Assembly: GCA_022648325.1 (NCBI GenBank)
Contig: JALCMG010000002.1
Coordinates: 124,001-188,000, forward strand
Direction of reading: 5' to 3'
From: Olsenella sp.
Lineage (GTDB): Bacteria; Actinomycetota; Coriobacteriia; Coriobacteriales; Atopobiaceae
DNA: 64,000 bases
Below, piece after piece: positions 9,510-18,489 of the stretch. A program made the translations under genes and the position numbers. Under the pieces are notes generated by a model, which was given only the letters and a program-made list of their open reading frames with translations, was not told where the DNA came from and made no database searches. Position 1 is the stretch's first letter. Every line of letters starts with the position of its first letter.

Positions 9510-9968
9510 TTAGGCCTCGTCGATGCCCTTGTTGATGGCGTCAGCAATGACCTGGGGGTCATCGGAGCCGCGGACGAGGCTCTTAAAGTCTTCCTTCATG
9601 AGGAGAACGGCGGTCTTGGACAGGAGCTTGATGTGCGTGGTACCGGCCTCACCAGCGGGGACGAGAAGAGAGATGGCAATGTCGACGGGCTTCTCGTCGA
9701 AGGACGGCCAGTCGAGGGCGTGATCGTTCTTGAAGACGATGACGGCGGCATTCTTAATCGAGGCGTCCTTGGCGTGCGGCACGGCGAAACCGTCGGTCAT
9801 GCCCGTCTCGCCCATGTCCTCACGGGCGATGAAAGCCTTGTAGACGGCATCGGCGTCATCGGTGACGCCGAGCTCGACTGCCTTCTGGGAGATGAAGCGC
9901 AGCACCTCGTCGCGGCTCTCGGCGTGCTGGTTAACAAAAACGTCGTTGGAAGTTACGAAATCGCTCAC
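9510..9968 (-). CDS. PTS EIIA protein, fructose/mannitol type (orphan)
   Basis: This 152-residue cytoplasmic phosphocarrier takes phosphate from HPr on His65 in GFAVPHAKD, the conserved motif of the fructose-mannitol EIIA fold, and passes it to an EIIB. I chose GTG at 9966-9968 because AAAGGAG lies seven bases upstream; the longer ATG frame has no family similarity. No EIIC and no sugar enzyme sits beside it. The nearest EIIB of a compatible (galactitol-like) type is the orphan at 20605-20889. It may serve a permease elsewhere or act as a regulatory phosphoprotein. It is transcribed alone and ends at a clear terminator. Confidence 0.88.
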   Translation of the reverse strand: MSDFVTSNDVFVNQHAESRDEVLRFISQKAVELGVTDDADAVYKAFIAREDMGETGMTDGFAVPHAKDASIKNAAVIVFKNDHALDWPSFDEKPVDIAISLLVPAGEAGTTHIKLLSKTAVLLMKEDFKSLVRGSDDPQVIADAINKGIDEA

Positions 9969-10085
9969 TGGGTGCTCCTTTGGACGTAGGAAGACATGGG
10001 CCCTCGCGTAAACGCGATAACCCCTATACATAATAGTAGCAGGGAAGTCCGACGCACCCAAGAATCGGAGCCGAACCGGGAATTG

Positions 10086-11228
10086 TCAGAGTCTGGGCAG
10101 CCCCTCCCCAATCGCCAAGAGCGAGAAGACCCTCGCGGCGGCAAGGCGGTAATTCCTCTCGGCGTGTGCTAGGGCTTCTGACACGTCACCACAGTCGATT
10201 ACGGTAGGTACGAGGGCATCAACCCCAAGGTCCATGAGGTCTAAGGCTCCTTGGTCCATACCACCGACAATGGCAACGCAGGGCACACCAGCGCTCTTGC
10301 AACGCGCCGCCACGCCCGAAACCACCTTTCCGTGCGCCGACTGCCCATCGGCGTGGCCCTCGCCGGTAATGCACAGGTCGGCGCCGAGAAGGGCGTGGTC
10401 CAGCCCCACGACCTCAAGGACCCAGTCGATACCTGGGACAGACTCTGCTCCAAGGAAGAGACGAGTCGCGGCACCAAGACCGCCCGCAGCACCGTCACCG
10501 GGCTTGGCAGCAGCTCGCCCCAGCGTGCTCTCGAGCACCTGGGCATAGGAAGCCATGCCTTTCTCGAGCTCCTCTACCTGCTGAGGCGTGGCTCCCTTCT
10601 GCGGCGCAAAGACGCGAGTCGCCCCGCGAGGCCCAAGCAGCGGGTTGTCGACGTCACAGAGCAGCCTGAAGCTTGCGCGAGAGACAAGGGGGTCAAGCCC
10701 GGTTAGGTCGATACTGGCAACGCGGCCAAGGTCTCCACCCGTACCTTGGAGCTCCCCACCTGAGGCATCGAGGAAGCGCACTCCCAGGGCACGCATCGCC
10801 CCCATGCCCCCATCGTTTGTGGCGCTCCCACCAATTGCAAGCGTGACCTCGGTGGCGCCGTTTCTCAGCGCGTGGAGCACGAGCTGACCGGTACCATACG
10901 TACTTGTGAGCATGGGGTTTCTCTCGGCATGCGTGAGAAGGGGCAGCCCCGAGGCGGCTGCCATCTCGATGATGGCGCGGTTCCCGGGAAGCATGCCATA
11001 GATTGCCTCGACCGGCCTTCCAAGGGGGTCGGCAACGCTTGCCTCGATGCGGGAACCACCGAGGGAGGCAACCACGGCGTCAACGGTCCCCTCTCCCCCG
11101 TCGGCCACGGCGAGCCTCGCGCAGGCCACGCCGGGGAACACGCGCGTGGCCTCCTCTTCGAGGATGGCTGCGGCACGCGCCGAGCTCATGGTGCCCTTCA
11201 ACGAATCGGACGCGAAGACAAACCTCAT
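10086..11228 (-). CDS. Glycerate kinase (GarK/GlxK family)
   Basis: This 380-residue enzyme phosphorylates D-glycerate, giving 2- or 3-phosphoglycerate. It begins MRFVFASDSLKGTMS, the DS-KG motif (8-12) that marks the family. Other signatures are ADGGEGTVDA, GGSATNDGGMG and VPCVAIVGG near the C-terminus. The ATG at 11226-11228 has GAGGGGAG upstream. An open frame continues 65 codons further 5' but runs into a hairpin repeat, so it is not coding. The gene is isolated from other sugar-acid genes in the window and may link glycerate to glycolysis. Confidence 0.92.
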   Translation of the reverse strand: MRFVFASDSLKGTMSSARAAAILEEEATRVFPGVACARLAVADGGEGTVDAVVASLGGSRIEASVADPLGRPVEAIYGMLPGNRAIIEMAAASGLPLLTHAERNPMLTSTYGTGQLVLHALRNGATEVTLAIGGSATNDGGMGAMRALGVRFLDASGGELQGTGGDLGRVASIDLTGLDPLVSRASFRLLCDVDNPLLGPRGATRVFAPQKGATPQQVEELEKGMASYAQVLESTLGRAAAKPGDGAAGGLGAATRLFLGAESVPGIDWVLEVVGLDHALLGADLCITGEGHADGQSAHGKVVSGVAARCKSAGVPCVAIVGGMDQGALDLMDLGVDALVPTVIDCGDVSEALAHAERNYRLAAARVFSLLAIGEGLPRL

Positions 11229-11336
11229 ATGCGCTCCCCTCTTGGTGTCTGGGAGTCCCACCGGATCCGTTGGAGCCCCCACCAGCCACCCGTGTCCCCT
11301 CAGCCGGGCCAGCCAGCACCCCCGGTCGGGCTCCTG

Positions 11337-11410
11337 GGGCCGTTGAGACGTTTTCGGACACATAACATCGTCCAGACGACGATTTCTGTCCGAAAGCGTC
11401 TCAACGGCCC
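11337..11410. repeat. Long hairpin element, copy A
   Basis: The 24-base arms 11337-11360 and 11387-11410 match at 23 of 24 positions (GGGCCGTTGAGACG outer part, TTTCGGACA inner part). The 26-base loop holds CATAACATCGTCC and a nested six-base stem (ATCGTC/GACGAT). A related copy with the same loop core lies at 12695-12780, in the same orientation. Confidence 0.85.
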
Positions 11411-11507
11411 TTGACGGAACCACTTGGCCCGACCGGCTTCAGCGGTAGGGACATAGTAGATACTAGACTGCCACGACATCCTCGGAAAGCCAAAGTAGGT
11501 GGACGTC

Positions 11508-12729
11508 ATGTCGAAGGCTGCACGGGCAAGGGCTATGGACCAGGTTGATCGGGCGGCCGTAGCGTATGCCTTCTTCTCGCCAGATGACGAGAAGGACAGG
11601 CATGTCGCCAAACGGCTCGCCTCGGCGAAAAAAACCGTGTGCGTATGTCGTGGCGTGTATGCCCGTCCGTCTGTCTGGGAAGCCCCGGCCTGACACTCGT
11701 CACATCTGGCTGGTACGGGCGCTGCAGGGCAGGCATCCCTCGTGGGTGTTCAGCGGGACCACGGCCGCACCCGTCCATGGGCTCTCGGTCTCTTTCAACG
11801 AGCTAAATCCTCCCATGCGGGCAGTTGAACAGCACGGGAGGACAAAACATACGGGGATAGTCCGCCGCGTGGAGACCTCTGTGTCCGATGCCGTGGTTGT
11901 CGACGGCATTCGGGTGACGCAGCTGCTCCAGACCGTGTTCGACTGCATGCGCTGGATGTCATTCGGAGAAGGCCTTGCGGTTGCCGATTCGGCTCTATGC
12001 CGAGGGCAAACCGAGAAAGGCCAGCTTATCGAATACATCCTCTCAAGGAGCAGTGGCGTTCGGGGAGCCCCGCGCGCCTACGCATGTGCCCTGCACGCCG
12101 ACGGTCGCGCGGAGAACGGCGGCGAGTTCCTCTCGCGCGCAGTCATGCTCGAGCTGGGGTTTGCCCATCCCGAGCTTCAGGTTGAGGCGAATGCCCCTCT
12201 TTACCAAAGACGTCCCTATCGCCTGGACTTTGCTTGGAAACTCGCAGACGGACGCCTCATTGGCGGTGAGTACGACGGTTCTGAGAAGTACACCAGCAGC
12301 GAGATGCTTGGCGGAAGAAGCACTGTTGACGCATTTACCGCAGAGCGTCAGCGCGAGTCTCGCATCACGGCGCTCGACATCAGCGTGCTGCGCTTCACGC
12401 CACAACAGCGTTGCGACAAGGACTATACGAGAAGGCTGCTCGCGACCTATGGAGTGCCATGGGTTGGGGTCCCGGCTGGACTCTCATCATCTGATACCAC
12501 CGAGCGAATGCTGGCTAAGGCCCGCCAGCGCCACCGCGAGGAAGAGTGGGAGGAAGAGCACCTCGAAGAGGCGTTCCAGGTACAGTTAGGTTCCTTCCTC
12601 ACGACCGTTGAGGTCATTAGGGGACCGCATCCCCTGCCGGGCCCTCGACGCAGGCCTAGCAGTCTGCGACGCAGCATATCGGCAGTCCAGGTGTTCCCAA
12701 GGGCTGTTGAGACGTTATCGGACACATAA
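11508..12729 (+). pseudogene. AbiEi-like / DUF559-like protein, broken by a frameshift
   Basis: Two frames encode one protein. The first frame (ATG 11508, or in-frame GTG 11499) gives about 61 residues ending YARPSVWEA, then TGA at 11691. The other frame resumes with PDTRHIWLVRAL and runs to 12729. Removing one base in 11682-11692 joins them. The N-terminal part resembles the winged-helix domain of AbiEi-type antitoxins. The C-terminal part has a DUF559/Vsr-like nuclease pattern (LDFAW, then GGEYDG..KY, acid residues about 20 apart). Both gene ends touch hairpin copies; the stop TAA lies inside copy B. It may be a true pseudogene, a sequencing error, or less likely a programmed shift. Biological role is unknown. 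Confidence 0.75.
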
Positions 12730-12780
12730 CATTGTCCATCTGGCGAGAAATGGCCGTTTTCGTCTCAACAGCCCTTGGGA
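12695..12780. repeat. Long hairpin element, copy B
   Basis: The perfect 20-base arms 12695-12714 and 12761-12780 (TCCCAAGGGCTGTTGAGACG and its complement) enclose a loop beginning TATCGGACACATAACAT, nearly identical to copy A. It separates the AbiEi-like gene from the convergent ABC gene and could also serve as a bidirectional terminator. Confidence 0.85.
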
Positions 12781-12820
12781 CGGGCAACCCAGCGGCACAG
12801 CTCAAGCCGCAGGTACCCAC

Positions 12821-15800
12821 CTACTCGCTCCTGAGCGCCTCCACCGGGTCCTCGCGCGACGCCTTCGATGCTGGAATCAGGCCGGCAAGGAAGGTGAGCA
12901 GCACGCTGATGCCAATGAGGATTAGGGCATGCTGCCACGAGAGCTGCATGATGTTCGACACGGCATAGCGATTGAACACGTAGGAATTCACCGGAATGGA
13001 AGCCGCCAGGGTTATCGCGATGCCCATCACGCCGGACACCAGACCCTCGATTACGGTCTCCGCGTTAAAGACCGAGCTCACGTTGTGTTTCGAAGCGCCA
13101 ATCGACCTGAGAATGCCAATCTCCTTCTTGCGCTCCAGCACCGAGATGTAGGTGATAACCGCAATCATGATCGAGGAAACAATGAGCGAAATCGAGACAA
13201 ACGCAATGAGCAGGTAGGAAATCATGTTCACGATGCGGGTGACCGACTGCATGAGAGTCCCGACCAGGTCCGTATAGGTGATCTTCTTTGCCTCGTCGGT
13301 CTGAGAGTCGTTGTACTCGTCCAGAATCCTGATGATCTGCTCCTTGTCGTCGAAGTCGCCTGGGTAGATGTCGATCTCGGAGGGCGCCTCTGGGTCTGCG
13401 TAGCCCAGCTTGACGAGGTTGTCGTCATACGAGGCACTGCTGTTGGTGAGCATGCTCATCATGAGCTCGCGCAGCTGCGTCTCGTCTACGTTGAGCGAGA
13501 AGGCGCTCCTGATCTTGTCGGTGTCAACAGACATCGCGCTCGCAAAGCTCCCCGCCAGCTTGTCCATGCTCGTCTTAAGTGCAGAGGAGAGTTGGGTCTG
13601 AAGAGCAGCGGACACCTGACCCATGACCTGTGTCATTGCGGTCTGGACATAGCTCGTTAGGGCATTCGTGATCTGGGCCTCAAGCTGGGACGCAATCTGC
13701 GAGGCAAGCTGCTGGACTATTTGGGACTTCAGGGCTTTGGCGACAGAGTCGCTGACCTTCTCGTCCACAATGGGTTCGAGCTGCTCCTTGAGCTGGCGCT
13801 GAATGTCATCAAAGTTGACGATCTTCTCGACGCCCGTCTCTATGGCCTGCCGGCCCTGCTCGGACAAGAAGTAATCCTGAGGGTTCGCGTTGGGGTGCTC
13901 CCGCATGTAGGCCTGGTACTCGGTCGTGAGTTGGCTCATGAGGGCGTCGGCGGCGGATTGGTCGTACTTGATGTCAAGGTTCGAGATGATGCTTGCCCAG
14001 TCTACGTCCGAGAAGTCCGGCACCAGCTCCTGAAGCTCCTGCGTATCGAGCTTCGAGACATCAATCCCCGAGAAGTCCACGCCAGAGAAGTCGATTCCGG
14101 AGAGGTCGAGCGCGGGAACATCCACCTGCGGCGTGGCCATGTCGCTCATGTCCAACGTCGAGAGGTCCAGATTGAGCTTCGAGGTGTCGAAGGAGAATGA
14201 AGCCTTCAGGGCATCGGCGTCCACGTTAAAGAGGTTCGAGAGGTCAATGTTCTCCTCACTCGCTCCCGCCGCCTCCTCGAGGAAGGTCTTTCCCATGAAG
14301 ACGTCGGTTGCGGGGTCTGCGAGCTGCTGCTTCACAATCTCGCTCTTGGCCGCATGGTCCATGACCTGGCGCGTGAGGCCGCTTGTGTAGTAGATTCCGG
14401 GGCTGAGCGAGGACGAGCTATCCTTGGCTTGGACAATGCCCGCGACCTTCACGTCCATCCCCTGGGAGACAAGTTCCTGCATGAACGCGTCGTCATCCGA
14501 TCTGTCGATCCAGACGCCGTACCCTGAATCGTAGGAGTAGACGTCCGAGGGATAGACGAGCTTGAGCTTGCTGGCAAGAATGTCAGACACGGGATACGAG
14601 GAACCCTCGGACTCGTCGATCGCAGATTCCTCGTCTGCGGAGGTGGTCGACTGGGTAAGCGTCGAGACCATGTAGTCAAGCTGGCTGTGGTCGCGAAGCC
14701 CCAGCTCGAATGCATCAAGGTCCGGAATAGTTCCGTCAGGCCTCAGAACCACGAGAAGCTCGTCTGCATTTGTGGGCCACTTCCCCGCCACAAGGTCGTA
14801 CTGTCCCTCAATCAGATCCGTGTCATCGAGCAGCTCATGGAAGGCACTCGTCTGGGAAGTCATGTTCGAGGTTATGGAAGAGCTCACGCCAGAGCCCAGC
14901 TGCATGAAAGACGACTCAGGGTTTACCTGCACGACCGTCCCGTCATCCTTCTGAAGATAGAGATAGGGAGTGGCGTCATATGAGTACTGGATGGCATGGG
15001 CGTATGTGTCGATTCCGCCACCGTTCGCATCAAGGTATGCCTTGAGCGACTTGAGATCGTTCTTCCCCACGCTCTTGAACATGTTGGTGATGGTCGAGGC
15101 CTCCTCGATGCTGTCGCTCCCCTCCACTCTCTGAGCCTTGCCGGCTGCAAGGGGATTGCCGGAAGAGGAACTGCCACCCGAGCCGCTTACCGAAGAGAGA
15201 ACGCTCGTAAGGTTGAGCGATGTCCCCTCTATGGTGAGCGGGTAGACCGTGAGCATCTCCTCCTCTGTGTCCCTGATGTAGTTGTTCGCGCCATTTGACA
15301 GGGCGAGAATGGCGGCGATGCCGATGATGCCAATAGAGCCCGCAAACGCCGTGAGGAAGGTGCGGCCCTTCTTGGTCATGAGGTTGTTAAACGAGAGGCC
15401 AAGGGCAGTGAGGAACGACATCGATGTCTTGCGCGTTGGCTTCGCGGGACGGCGCTCCTCCTCAAGCTCTGACGTAAAGGGTGCGGAATCGCTCGTGATG
15501 TGGCCATCGCGAAGCTCGACAATGCGCGTGGCGTATTGCCTGGCAAGCTCGGGGTTGTGAGTCACCATAACCACCAGGCGGTCGCGCGAGACCTCCTTCA
15601 AAAGGTCCATGACCTGCACGGACGTCGCCGAGTCAAGGGCGCCCGTGGGCTCGTCGGCGAGAAGGATCTCTGGGTCGTTGATGAGCGCTCGTGCTATGGC
15701 CACGCGCTGCATCTGTCCGCCCGAGAGCTGAGCCGGGCGCTTGTCCACGTGATCGGCCAGGCCCACGTCGGCAAGCGCCTTGAGGGCACGCCTTCGGCGC

Positions 15801-16150
15801 TCGGAGCGCGAGACGCCCGAGAGCGTGAGCGCCAACTCCACGTTTGCGAGGATGGTCTGGTGCGGAATGAGGTTGTAGCTCTGGAAGACGAACCCAATGC
15901 GGTTGTTGCGATAGGCGTCCCAGTCCCTGTCGCGAAAGCGCTTTGTGGAGATGCCGTCCACCAAGAGGTCTCCGGAGTCGAAGTGGTCGAGGCCACCCAC
16001 CACGTTGAGCATCGTGGTCTTGCCCGAGCCCGAGGGGCCGAGGATGGCCACAAATTCGGAGTCGCGAAATGCCACGCTCACGTGGTCAAGCGCGACCTGC
16101 GTGAAGCTTCCCGTCACATACTTCTTGGAGATGTCCCTCAGCTCGAGCAT
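12821..16150 (-). CDS. ABC transporter, ATPase fused to FtsX-type permease
   Basis: This single 1109-residue protein carries both ATPase and permease. The N-terminal ATPase has Walker [10 protein letters not shown] (38-46), signature LSGGQMQR (141-148) and Walker B ILLADE (161-166). A membrane helix follows at about 262-285, then a large extracellular region and the FtsX block with three helices in the last 200 residues. The extracellular part holds an acidic repeat (about 658-703) of the form LD(L/F)SG, such as [19 protein letters not shown], and a Gln/Ala-rich helical stretch. Fusions of this kind are common in Coriobacteriia and bifidobacteria; I know of no proven substrate. The gene is monocistronic, and its 3' end faces hairpin copy B. 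Confidence 0.88.
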   Translation of the reverse strand: MLELRDISKKYVTGSFTQVALDHVSVAFRDSEFVAILGPSGSGKTTMLNVVGGLDHFDSGDLLVDGISTKRFRDRDWDAYRNNRIGFVFQSYNLIPHQTILANVELALTLSGVSRSERRRRALKALADVGLADHVDKRPAQLSGGQMQRVAIARALINDPEILLADEPTGALDSATSVQVMDLLKEVSRDRLVVMVTHNPELARQYATRIVELRDGHITSDSAPFTSELEEERRPAKPTRKTSMSFLTALGLSFNNLMTKKGRTFLTAFAGSIGIIGIAAILALSNGANNYIRDTEEEMLTVYPLTIEGTSLNLTSVLSSVSGSGGSSSSGNPLAAGKAQRVEGSDSIEEASTITNMFKSVGKNDLKSLKAYLDANGGGIDTYAHAIQYSYDATPYLYLQKDDGTVVQVNPESSFMQLGSGVSSSITSNMTSQTSAFHELLDDTDLIEGQYDLVAGKWPTNADELLVVLRPDGTIPDLDAFELGLRDHSQLDYMVSTLTQSTTSADEESAIDESEGSSYPVSDILASKLKLVYPSDVYSYDSGYGVWIDRSDDDAFMQELVSQGMDVKVAGIVQAKDSSSSLSPGIYYTSGLTRQVMDHAAKSEIVKQQLADPATDVFMGKTFLEEAAGASEENIDLSNLFNVDADALKASFSFDTSKLNLDLSTLDMSDMATPQVDVPALDLSGIDFSGVDFSGIDVSKLDTQELQELVPDFSDVDWASIISNLDIKYDQSAADALMSQLTTEYQAYMREHPNANPQDYFLSEQGRQAIETGVEKIVNFDDIQRQLKEQLEPIVDEKVSDSVAKALKSQIVQQLASQIASQLEAQITNALTSYVQTAMTQVMGQVSAALQTQLSSALKTSMDKLAGSFASAMSVDTDKIRSAFSLNVDETQLRELMMSMLTNSSASYDDNLVKLGYADPEAPSEIDIYPGDFDDKEQIIRILDEYNDSQTDEAKKITYTDLVGTLMQSVTRIVNMISYLLIAFVSISLIVSSIMIAVITYISVLERKKEIGILRSIGASKHNVSSVFNAETVIEGLVSGVMGIAITLAASIPVNSYVFNRYAVSNIMQLSWQHALILIGISVLLTFLAGLIPASKASREDPVEALRSE

Positions 16151-16364
16151 GTAGTTCCTGTCGCTTGTGGTGGTTCTAACTCATCCCAGCTTACCCAAGG
16201 GGACCTTCAGAATTCGCCCCACACGCCCCGTCTACGAAAGCGATACCAAGTTTGAAGGCGCACGACGCCTCCGCCAACGGTACGACCCTCTCGCGTCTTG
16301 CGCCCTTGGGTAGAATTGAGCGTGCGACAGACGCGCCGCACTACGGCGAGACGAGAGGAACATC

Positions 16365-17249
16365 ATGGCAGAAGCCAACGAGGAGAAGATAAGGCAGGAG
16401 ATGGACGAGGTGCTCCACGGCCACTCGAAGGCCGCGCAGGGCCCGACCGGCTTTAAGCAGAACGAGTACACCAAAATCCACCACGTGATTGGGGTCATCT
16501 CCGGCAAGGGCGGCGTGGGCAAATCGTTTGTCTGCGGCAGCCTTGCCGTCGAGCTGGCGCGCTCCGGAGCACGCGTGGGCATCCTGGACGCGGATATCAC
16601 CGGCCCCTCCATCCCCAAGATGCTGGGGCTGGCTGGCGAGCGTGCCACTGCGGTGAACGACATCCTAGTTCCGGCCGTCACAAAGGGCGGCATAGAGGTC
16701 ATGAGCGCAAACCTCGTGCTCGAGAACGAGACCGACCCCATCGTGTGGCGTGGGCCCGTGATTGCCGGCGCCCTCAGGCAGTTCTTCGAGGAGTGCGCCT
16801 GGGGCGAGCTTGACTACCTGCTCGTCGACATGCCCCCGGGAACCGGCGACGTGCCCCTCACGGTGTTCCAGTCCCTTCCCATCGAGGGCGTCGTGGTGGT
16901 CTCCTCTCCGCAGGACCTCGTCCAGATGGTCGTGGGCAAGGCCTTCAACATGGCGTCCATGATGAGCGTGCCGGCTCTTGGCCTGGTGGAGAACATGGCC
17001 TACGTGACCTGCCCCCACTGTGGCGAGAAGGTCTGGCCGTACGGCCCCAGCCACCTTATGCAGACGGCCGACGAGTACGGCATCGACGCCCTGGGCGAGC
17101 TGTCCATCGACCCTGCGCTTGCCGCCGCCTGCGACCGCGGCACCCTCGAGGACGAGCTGCCCCAGGGATTCCTCCCCAAGGCGGTCGAGGCCGTGGTCTC
17201 CACATGCGGGTTCGACAAGGCCAAGGCATCGGCGGGGGCGGCGGAGTAG
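16365..17249 (+). CDS. Mrp/NBP35-type P-loop ATPase (Fe-S cluster carrier)
   Basis: This 294-residue cytoplasmic ATPase probably carries iron-sulfur clusters to target enzymes as a dimer. The deviant Walker A GKGGVGKS (47-54), the DADITGPSIPKMLG switch region and the C-terminal CPHC pair (about 215-218) that would hold a bridging cluster are all visible. The short N-terminus lacks the DUF59 domain present in many bacterial Mrp proteins. GAGAGGAAC precedes the ATG. It is followed after three bases by the FAD protein gene, so the two are cotranscribed; this may connect cluster delivery with redox enzymes. Confidence 0.9.
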   Translation: MAEANEEKIRQEMDEVLHGHSKAAQGPTGFKQNEYTKIHHVIGVISGKGGVGKSFVCGSLAVELARSGARVGILDADITGPSIPKMLGLAGERATAVNDILVPAVTKGGIEVMSANLVLENETDPIVWRGPVIAGALRQFFEECAWGELDYLLVDMPPGTGDVPLTVFQSLPIEGVVVVSSPQDLVQMVVGKAFNMASMMSVPALGLVENMAYVTCPHCGEKVWPYGPSHLMQTADEYGIDALGELSIDPALAAACDRGTLEDELPQGFLPKAVEAVVSTCGFDKAKASAGAAE

Positions 17250-17252
17250 GGC

Positions 17253-18488
17253 ATGTCAGCCCGGCCGAGAAGCACATCGCATGCGCGGCGAACACCGTCG
17301 CGCCTGGCGCGGGAGCGCGAGCTTGCCGCACGGGCGCGAGCGGTCGAGTTGCCTCGCATAGCAGACGTCGTCGTTCTGGGTGCTGGGGCGTCTGGACTCG
17401 CCGCAGCCATCACGGCCGCCGAGTCGGGCGCCAGCGTGGTTGCCGTCGAGCGCTCCCTCGAATGCGGCCGCAGCATCCTCGCCACGGGCGGCGGGCGGTG
17501 CAACCTTGCAAACGCGAGCCTCTCGGCCGAGAGGTACCACAACCCAGACTTCGTGTCCGCCGTCTGCGGGGAGAGCTTCCTCGAGGACGTGCTTGGGTTC
17601 TTCTCGGATTGTGGCCTTGCCGTGGCCGAAGAGGAGGACGGCAGGCTCTACCCCGTGACACGTGAGGCGTCCTCCGTGCGAGAGGTGCTGGTCTCGCGGG
17701 CGCTCAAGGCTAGCGTGACGTTTGCGTGCGGACGCGAGGCCACGGCCGTGACCGAGGATGGCGGGAGCTTTGACCTGGATCTGGCGCCCACGTTCGAGGG
17801 TGGCAGGCGAGAGCTTCTCGGGGCACGCGCAATCGTGATTGCCACAGGCGGCGGCTGCGATGCCCCTGCCGAGTGCCTTGGACTTCCCGTTGTTTCTCCA
17901 CGGCCCGCCCTCTGTCCCCTCGCATGCGAGGGGCTCGACTTCTCCGCGCTGGACGGACGTCGCGCACGCGCCTCTGCAAGGCTGGCGCGTGATGGCGCTA
18001 CGATTGCGAGGGAGACCGGAGAGCTGCTCTTTAGGCCCTATGGCATCTCTGGCATCGTGAGTTTTGACCTCTCGCGCAACGCACTCCCGGGAGACCGGGT
18101 GATGCTCGACCTGCTTCCCGAGGTAGACGTCGAGACGGCACGCGAGCTGGCGGCTCGCGGCGGCACGGCAGGCCTGCTCGATGACGCGCTCGCCGCACAG
18201 CTCGGCCGTCATGGCAAGGCCGCCGGGGACGTTGTCGTGCGTGCGAAGGCCATCGAGCTTCTCGTTACCGGAGCAGCGGACGAGAGGAGAGCGCAAGTCA
18301 CGGTAGGCGGCATCGACGTGGGGGCGCTGGATACCTCCACGCTGGAATGCCGGGGCGTTCCCAGGGCATTCGCGTGCGGCGAGGCCGTGGACGTAGACGG
18401 AGCCTGTGGTGGCTTCAACCTCGCCTGGGCATGGAAGAGCGGGATTGTGGCGGGGGCATCTGCCGCCCACAGCGTCAGGAGGAGGTAG
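17253..18488 (+). CDS. BaiN-like (HI0933 family) flavoprotein
   Basis: This 411-residue FAD protein has the dinucleotide motif VVLGAGASGLAAA (39-51) and the family signature GGGRCNLAN (79-87). The C-terminal part repeats a nucleotide-binding element (ACGEAVDVDGACGGFNL). The related enzyme BaiN of bile-acid 7-dehydroxylating clostridia was described as a flavin reductase, but most members have no assigned substrate. The first 34 residues are Arg-rich and may be partly non-native; a start nearer the Rossmann fold is possible. It sits three bases after the Mrp-type gene and one base before the next FAD protein, forming a three-gene operon. Confidence 0.87.
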   Translation: MSARPRSTSHARRTPSRLARERELAARARAVELPRIADVVVLGAGASGLAAAITAAESGASVVAVERSLECGRSILATGGGRCNLANASLSAERYHNPDFVSAVCGESFLEDVLGFFSDCGLAVAEEEDGRLYPVTREASSVREVLVSRALKASVTFACGREATAVTEDGGSFDLDLAPTFEGGRRELLGARAIVIATGGGCDAPAECLGLPVVSPRPALCPLACEGLDFSALDGRRARASARLARDGATIARETGELLFRPYGISGIVSFDLSRNALPGDRVMLDLLPEVDVETARELAARGGTAGLLDDALAAQLGRHGKAAGDVVVRAKAIELLVTGAADERRAQVTVGGIDVGALDTSTLECRGVPRAFACGEAVDVDGACGGFNLAWAWKSGIVAGASAAHSVRRR

Positions 18489-18489
18489 C

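Noticed and set aside
10086..11423. Longer glycerate kinase start at 11423
   Set aside because: The extra 65 codons cross hairpin copy A and have no similarity to the family; the ATG at 11228 has a good ribosome site.
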